NCBI GenBank assembly: GCA_004357015.1
Contig: SMXE01000055.1
Location: 1 to 9,066 of the forward strand
Direction of reading: 5' to 3'
Length of the DNA: 9,066 bases
Origin: Caldithrix sp.
Lineage (GTDB): Bacteria; Zhuqueibacterota; Zhuqueibacteria; Oceanimicrobiales; Oceanimicrobiaceae
The first letter of the stretch is position 1; every line of letters begins with the position of its first letter. The translations under genes were made by a program, and so were the position numbers. Below are positions 6,013 to 9,066 of the stretch, in pieces. The notes under the pieces were generated by a model. That model searched no databases. It saw only the letters and a program-made list of their open reading frames with translations, and was not told the origin of the DNA.

Positions 6013-7797
6013 TTGATCGCAAGAGTGGAGAATCACAAGAACAACATCAAATGCGCTTACCTGCTGAAAGGGATTCCCATTTCGCCGGGGATCGCCATTT
6101 CCAAAGTGTTCGTTTTGCAAGACGAAGCCGTCAAGATCGAGCCAACCGTTATCGATGAGTCTCAGATCGAAGGCGAGATTGACAAGTTCAAGCAGGCGGT
6201 AGCCAAGGCAAAGCTCGAACTGAGGACGCTGCAAACGCGCGTTGCACATAGAATCGGCGAAGAGAACGCCAAAATTTTCGACGTGCACCAGCTCCTGCTC
6301 GAAGACAGTCTCATCATCGAAGAAACCATCAGCAGCATCAAGCGCGAGTTCAAGAGTGCTGACCACGCGTTCTACGATACCATGGAAAAGTTTCAACACA
6401 CACTGGACGATAGCTCGATCGACTTTTTTCAAAGCCGTATTCCCGACCTCAAAGACATCAAAAAACGCGTTATAAAACATATTCAGGGCGACCGAACCGA
6501 CTATCTCAACAAGCTTGAGGGCTCAGCAGTTATCGTCGCCATCGATCTCACGCCCTCGGACACGGTTAAGCTGGATCGCCACAAAGTGCGGGGGTTCGCC
6601 ACGGACCTCGGCGGCCGCACGACCCATGTCGCCATCATGGCCAGGTCAATGGAAGTGCCCGCGGTGGTTGGCCTGCGAAGAATTGCCCGAATAGTGAACG
6701 AAGGGGACAGAATCATTATCGACGGCAGCAAAGGCCATGTGCTCATCAACCCGGATGAGAAGACAATTCAGCACTATCGCAAGCTGCGGGAGAAGTATTA
6801 CGATATCGAGACCCGGCTGGCTGAGATTCGCGACCTGCCCTGTATCACTCTGGATGGTAAGGAGATAGAGCTTTCGGCAAATCTCGAGTTCTCAGACGAA
6901 GTAGAGTCCGCCAAGACGCATGGCGCGCGCGGCATAGGACTTTACCGGACCGATTACATTTACCTGGCAGGAAGCGCGTTACCGACGGAAGATGAGCAAT
7001 ATCACGAGTACAAGAAAATCGTTGAAAAGATGACGCCGGAGCCTGTCATCGTCAGAACTATGGATGTGGGAGGCGACAAGCAGCCGAAGTCCTTCACCAT
7101 TCCACCTGAGGAGAATCCCTTCCTGGGTTGGCGGGCCATCCGGATTTCTATTGAGCGTCCGGACATTTTCGAGGTTCAGCTTCGGGCCATGTTGCGCGCC
7201 AGCCAGCATGGCAACCTGAAGATCCTCCTGCCAATGATTTCAGGGCTGGAGGAAATCATCGAGTGCAAAGCTGCGCTCGAACGTGCGAAGTCCGAACTCC
7301 GCAAGAAGAAAATCCCGTTTGATGAGAACGTGGAATTGGGCGTGATGATCGAAGTGCCTTCGGCGGCGCTCCTGGCCGACAAAATCGCGAGAGAGGTGGA
7401 CTTTCTCAGCATCGGCACAAATGATCTTGTGCAATATTTGCTCGCTGTCGATCGCGGCAACGAAAGGATTGCATATCTATACAAACACCTGCATCCGGCT
7501 GTTCTGCGGGCTATTAAACAAATCATCGCCGCCGGCCACCAGGAGGGTGTTTGGGTGGGCATGTGCGGCGAGATGGCCAGCGACCCCCTCGCCACGCTGA
7601 TTTTGCTGGGGCTGGACCTGGACGAATTCAGCGTCACGCCTACTTCTGTGCCTGAAATCAAGAAAATCATTCGGTCAGTCGATTATCGAGAAGCAGTGCG
7701 AGTCGCCAACAAGGCGCTGGAGTTTAGTAAAGCTTCGGAGGTGGAGCGCTTTATGACGAAAGTCATGCGACAAAAGTTTAAGGACATAAAAACTTAA
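6013..7797 (+). CDS. ptsI: PTS Enzyme I (PEP:HPr phosphotransferase)
   Basis: A 594-residue cytosolic enzyme that autophosphorylates from PEP and phosphorylates HPr. The N-terminal domain begins at LKGIPISPGIAI (about 18-29). The phospho-His is His205 in GGRTTHVAIMARS. The C-terminal PEP-binding barrel shows GLYRTDY, RTMDVGGDK, NPFLGWRAIR, IEVPSAA, IGTNDLVQYLLAVDRGNE and Cys518 in MCGEMASDP. His205 and Cys518 are both offset by 16 from E. coli His189 and Cys502, so the enzyme is colinear apart from about 16 extra N-terminal residues. The usual Glu of RTE is Asp314. The start is uncertain: TTG at 6013, 3 bases after HPr, or GTG at 6025, which would give 590 residues. The reading frame continues that of HPr. 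The isomerase gene follows after 18 bases. Confidence 0.95.
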   Translation: MIARVENHKNNIKCAYLLKGIPISPGIAISKVFVLQDEAVKIEPTVIDESQIEGEIDKFKQAVAKAKLELRTLQTRVAHRIGEENAKIFDVHQLLLEDSLIIEETISSIKREFKSADHAFYDTMEKFQHTLDDSSIDFFQSRIPDLKDIKKRVIKHIQGDRTDYLNKLEGSAVIVAIDLTPSDTVKLDRHKVRGFATDLGGRTTHVAIMARSMEVPAVVGLRRIARIVNEGDRIIIDGSKGHVLINPDEKTIQHYRKLREKYYDIETRLAEIRDLPCITLDGKEIELSANLEFSDEVESAKTHGARGIGLYRTDYIYLAGSALPTEDEQYHEYKKIVEKMTPEPVIVRTMDVGGDKQPKSFTIPPEENPFLGWRAIRISIERPDIFEVQLRAMLRASQHGNLKILLPMISGLEEIIECKAALERAKSELRKKKIPFDENVELGVMIEVPSAALLADKIAREVDFLSIGTNDLVQYLLAVDRGNERIAYLYKHLHPAVLRAIKQIIAAGHQEGVWVGMCGEMASDPLATLILLGLDLDEFSVTPTSVPEIKKIIRSVDYREAVRVANKALEFSKASEVERFMTKVMRQKFKDIKT

Positions 7798-7815
7798 CCC
7801 GCAACCAAACAAAAT

Positions 7816-8868
7816 ATGAGTGAACTGACACGACAGGAAATTCAACAATTCGATTCGGATGGCATGCTCGATCGCATTCTCTCGTTTCCACAGCAGATGC
7901 AGACAGCAGATGAAATTGCCCGCGCTGCCAGCCTGGATATCAAAAGCGAACAAATAAGAAACGTGTGCGTGGCGGGCATGGGCGGCTCTGCCATCGGCGG
8001 CGATGTAGCGCGCATGTGTTTTGCTGACGCGCTGAAAATTCCGTATATTGTAAATCGGTACTACAACGTCCCCAATTTTGTGGATGAAAACACCCTCGTC
8101 ATCATTTCAAGCTACTCAGGCAAGACGGAGGAGACACTATCCTCGTATCGTGAGGCCCGCGAACGCAAGGCGCAGATAGTTTGCATCTCCTCCGGTGGAA
8201 CGCTTTCCGAAGAGGCAAAAAGGAGCGGACACGCCGTGATTTCTATTCCGGGTGGCGCGCCGCCGCGTTCGGCGCTGGGATACCTCGCGGTTCCGCTGAT
8301 CTACACCTTGCACACTTCAGGTCTGATTCCTGACCCGAGTGCCCAGATTCAGGAAACCATCGATTTGCTTGAAAAACTGAGATCAGAGTACAGCCCGGAA
8401 TCTGACGCCAATTTGGCCAAAGAAATCGCCCGAAAATTGCAGAACAAAATTCCGCTGATCTTCGCTTCTGTCGATAGGTTTGAGGCAGTGGCAATGCGCT
8501 GGAAAGGCCAGTTCAGCGAAAACAGCAAGGTGCTGGCATTTTGCAACGTATTCCCGGAGCTGAACCACAATGAGGTCGTCGGCTGGGGTCCGCTTGCTAA
8601 CGTCAACAAGAATTTCCAGGCGATCTATTTGAGGGACAAAGAAGATCACGACCGCGTACAGAAGCGAATGGCATTGACCCGCACGATCATCGAAAAACAG
8701 AGCGGAACGGTGATTGAGGTTGAGAGCCGGGGCGACGCCGTCATGGCGCGCATCTTTTCGCTAATTTTTTTGGGCGACATGACCAGCTTCTACCTAGCGA
8801 TATTGAACCGGGTTGATCCGACGGCCATAAAGAATATCGATTTCATAAAAAGCGGTTTGCAGAACTGA
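7816..8868 (+). CDS. Bifunctional phosphoglucose/phosphomannose isomerase
   Basis: A 350-residue SIS-domain isomerase that interconverts glucose-6-P, mannose-6-P and fructose-6-P. The first SIS domain has GMGGSAIGGD (54-63) and SSYSGKTEET (98-107), the phosphate-binding elements. PPRSALGY (149-156) carries the catalytic Arg151. Glu235 (QFSENSK) and His251 (PELNHNE) are 16 residues apart, as are Glu203 and His219 in the Pyrobaculum aerophilum enzyme. Lys345 near the C-terminus fits the conserved lysine there. The PPRS signature and short length separate this family from classical PGI. The ATG at 7816 is 18 bases after Enzyme I; no Shine-Dalgarno is visible. Its position in the PTS operon suggests that it feeds imported hexose phosphate into glycolysis at fructose-6-P. 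Confidence 0.92.
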   Translation: MSELTRQEIQQFDSDGMLDRILSFPQQMQTADEIARAASLDIKSEQIRNVCVAGMGGSAIGGDVARMCFADALKIPYIVNRYYNVPNFVDENTLVIISSYSGKTEETLSSYREARERKAQIVCISSGGTLSEEAKRSGHAVISIPGGAPPRSALGYLAVPLIYTLHTSGLIPDPSAQIQETIDLLEKLRSEYSPESDANLAKEIARKLQNKIPLIFASVDRFEAVAMRWKGQFSENSKVLAFCNVFPELNHNEVVGWGPLANVNKNFQAIYLRDKEDHDRVQKRMALTRTIIEKQSGTVIEVESRGDAVMARIFSLIFLGDMTSFYLAILNRVDPTAIKNIDFIKSGLQN

Positions 8869-8877
8869 CGGTGTTTG

Positions 8878-9066
8878 ATGTCCAAGCTGAAGTTTGAATT
8901 CATAAAGGATATTGCGCAAGGAATAAGAGAGGCGTTGCAGCCGCACCTGAACCAGCCGGGCATAAAAACAACCAGCCACACGGCGTTCAGCGGAGATACG
9001 ACTTTCGAGATCGATACCATTGCCGAGGATACGTTGCACGCCGCGGTTGCGAAAAGCAACCACAAG
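8878..9066 (+). CDS. Partial inositol-monophosphatase-family protein (N-terminus)
   Basis: The first 63 codons of a gene running off the window edge, starting with ATG 9 bases after the isomerase stop. The opening helix (KFEFIKDIAQGIREAL) followed by FSGDTTFEIDTIAED resembles the N-terminus of the FBPase/inositol monophosphatase superfamily, where a Gly-Asp-x-Thr-x-x-Ile-Asp-x-x-Ala-Glu stretch precedes the metal-binding residues. The catalytic DPxDGT motif would lie beyond the window, so the assignment is moderate. A sugar-phosphate phosphatase would suit the preceding isomerase. No Shine-Dalgarno is seen. Confidence 0.6.
   Translation, partial: MSKLKFEFIKDIAQGIREALQPHLNQPGIKTTSHTAFSGDTTFEIDTIAEDTLHAAVAKSNHK

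Noticed and set aside
5671..6480. Long minus-strand open frame antisense to HPr and Enzyme I
   Set aside because: It lies fully opposite two well-identified genes and shows no recognisable domain; it is a shadow of their codon usage.

Overview
This window looks like chromosomal DNA from a Gram-negative bacterium with roughly balanced base composition. A TolC-type outer-membrane protein with a Sec signal peptide implies an outer membrane. The prenyl synthase motif block (HNFTLVHDDIMDDDDTRRG, then TVHKKW) resembles enzymes of the Bacteroidetes and related FCB/KSB1-like lineages. Shine-Dalgarno sequences are weak or absent before several genes, which fits that placement, but the lineage is an inference. 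All confident genes are on the + strand.

Layout. Bases 1-136 hold no gene I can support, only a small hairpin and half of an inverted repeat. An amidase-signature hydrolase follows (137-1558). The 150-base gap after it is full of structure: a short palindrome that overlaps the amidase stop codon, then an 81-base imperfect palindrome that ends 32 bases before the next start. A TolC-family outer-membrane protein (1709-3088) comes next. The following gap (3089-3264) holds a perfect 12-bp GC-rich hairpin with competing pairings and a T8A8 tract.

From 3265 to the end the genes are tightly packed and read as one operon: polyprenyl diphosphate synthase, PTS mannose-family EIIC, EIID, HPr, PTS Enzyme I, a bifunctional phosphoglucose/phosphomannose isomerase, and the first 63 codons of a probable inositol-monophosphatase-family protein, cut by the window edge. 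Intergenic gaps are 3 to 22 bases.

How they may work together. Enzyme I takes phosphate from PEP and passes it to HPr His15. In a normal mannose-type system it then moves through EIIA and EIIB to a sugar carried by EIIC/EIID. The isomerase would turn mannose-6-P or glucose-6-P into fructose-6-P. EIIA and EIIB are not in the window, and the prenyl synthase sits directly upstream of EIIC. HPr keeps both His15 and Ser46, so it can be a target of HPr kinase as well as of Enzyme I. HPr and Enzyme I share one reading frame, separated only by a TAA and one codon, so readthrough would make an HPr-EI fusion.

I did not find a clearly new biological system. The best leads are the HPr/EI arrangement, the PTS operon lacking EIIA/EIIB, and the structured intergenic repeats around the amidase and tolC-like genes.
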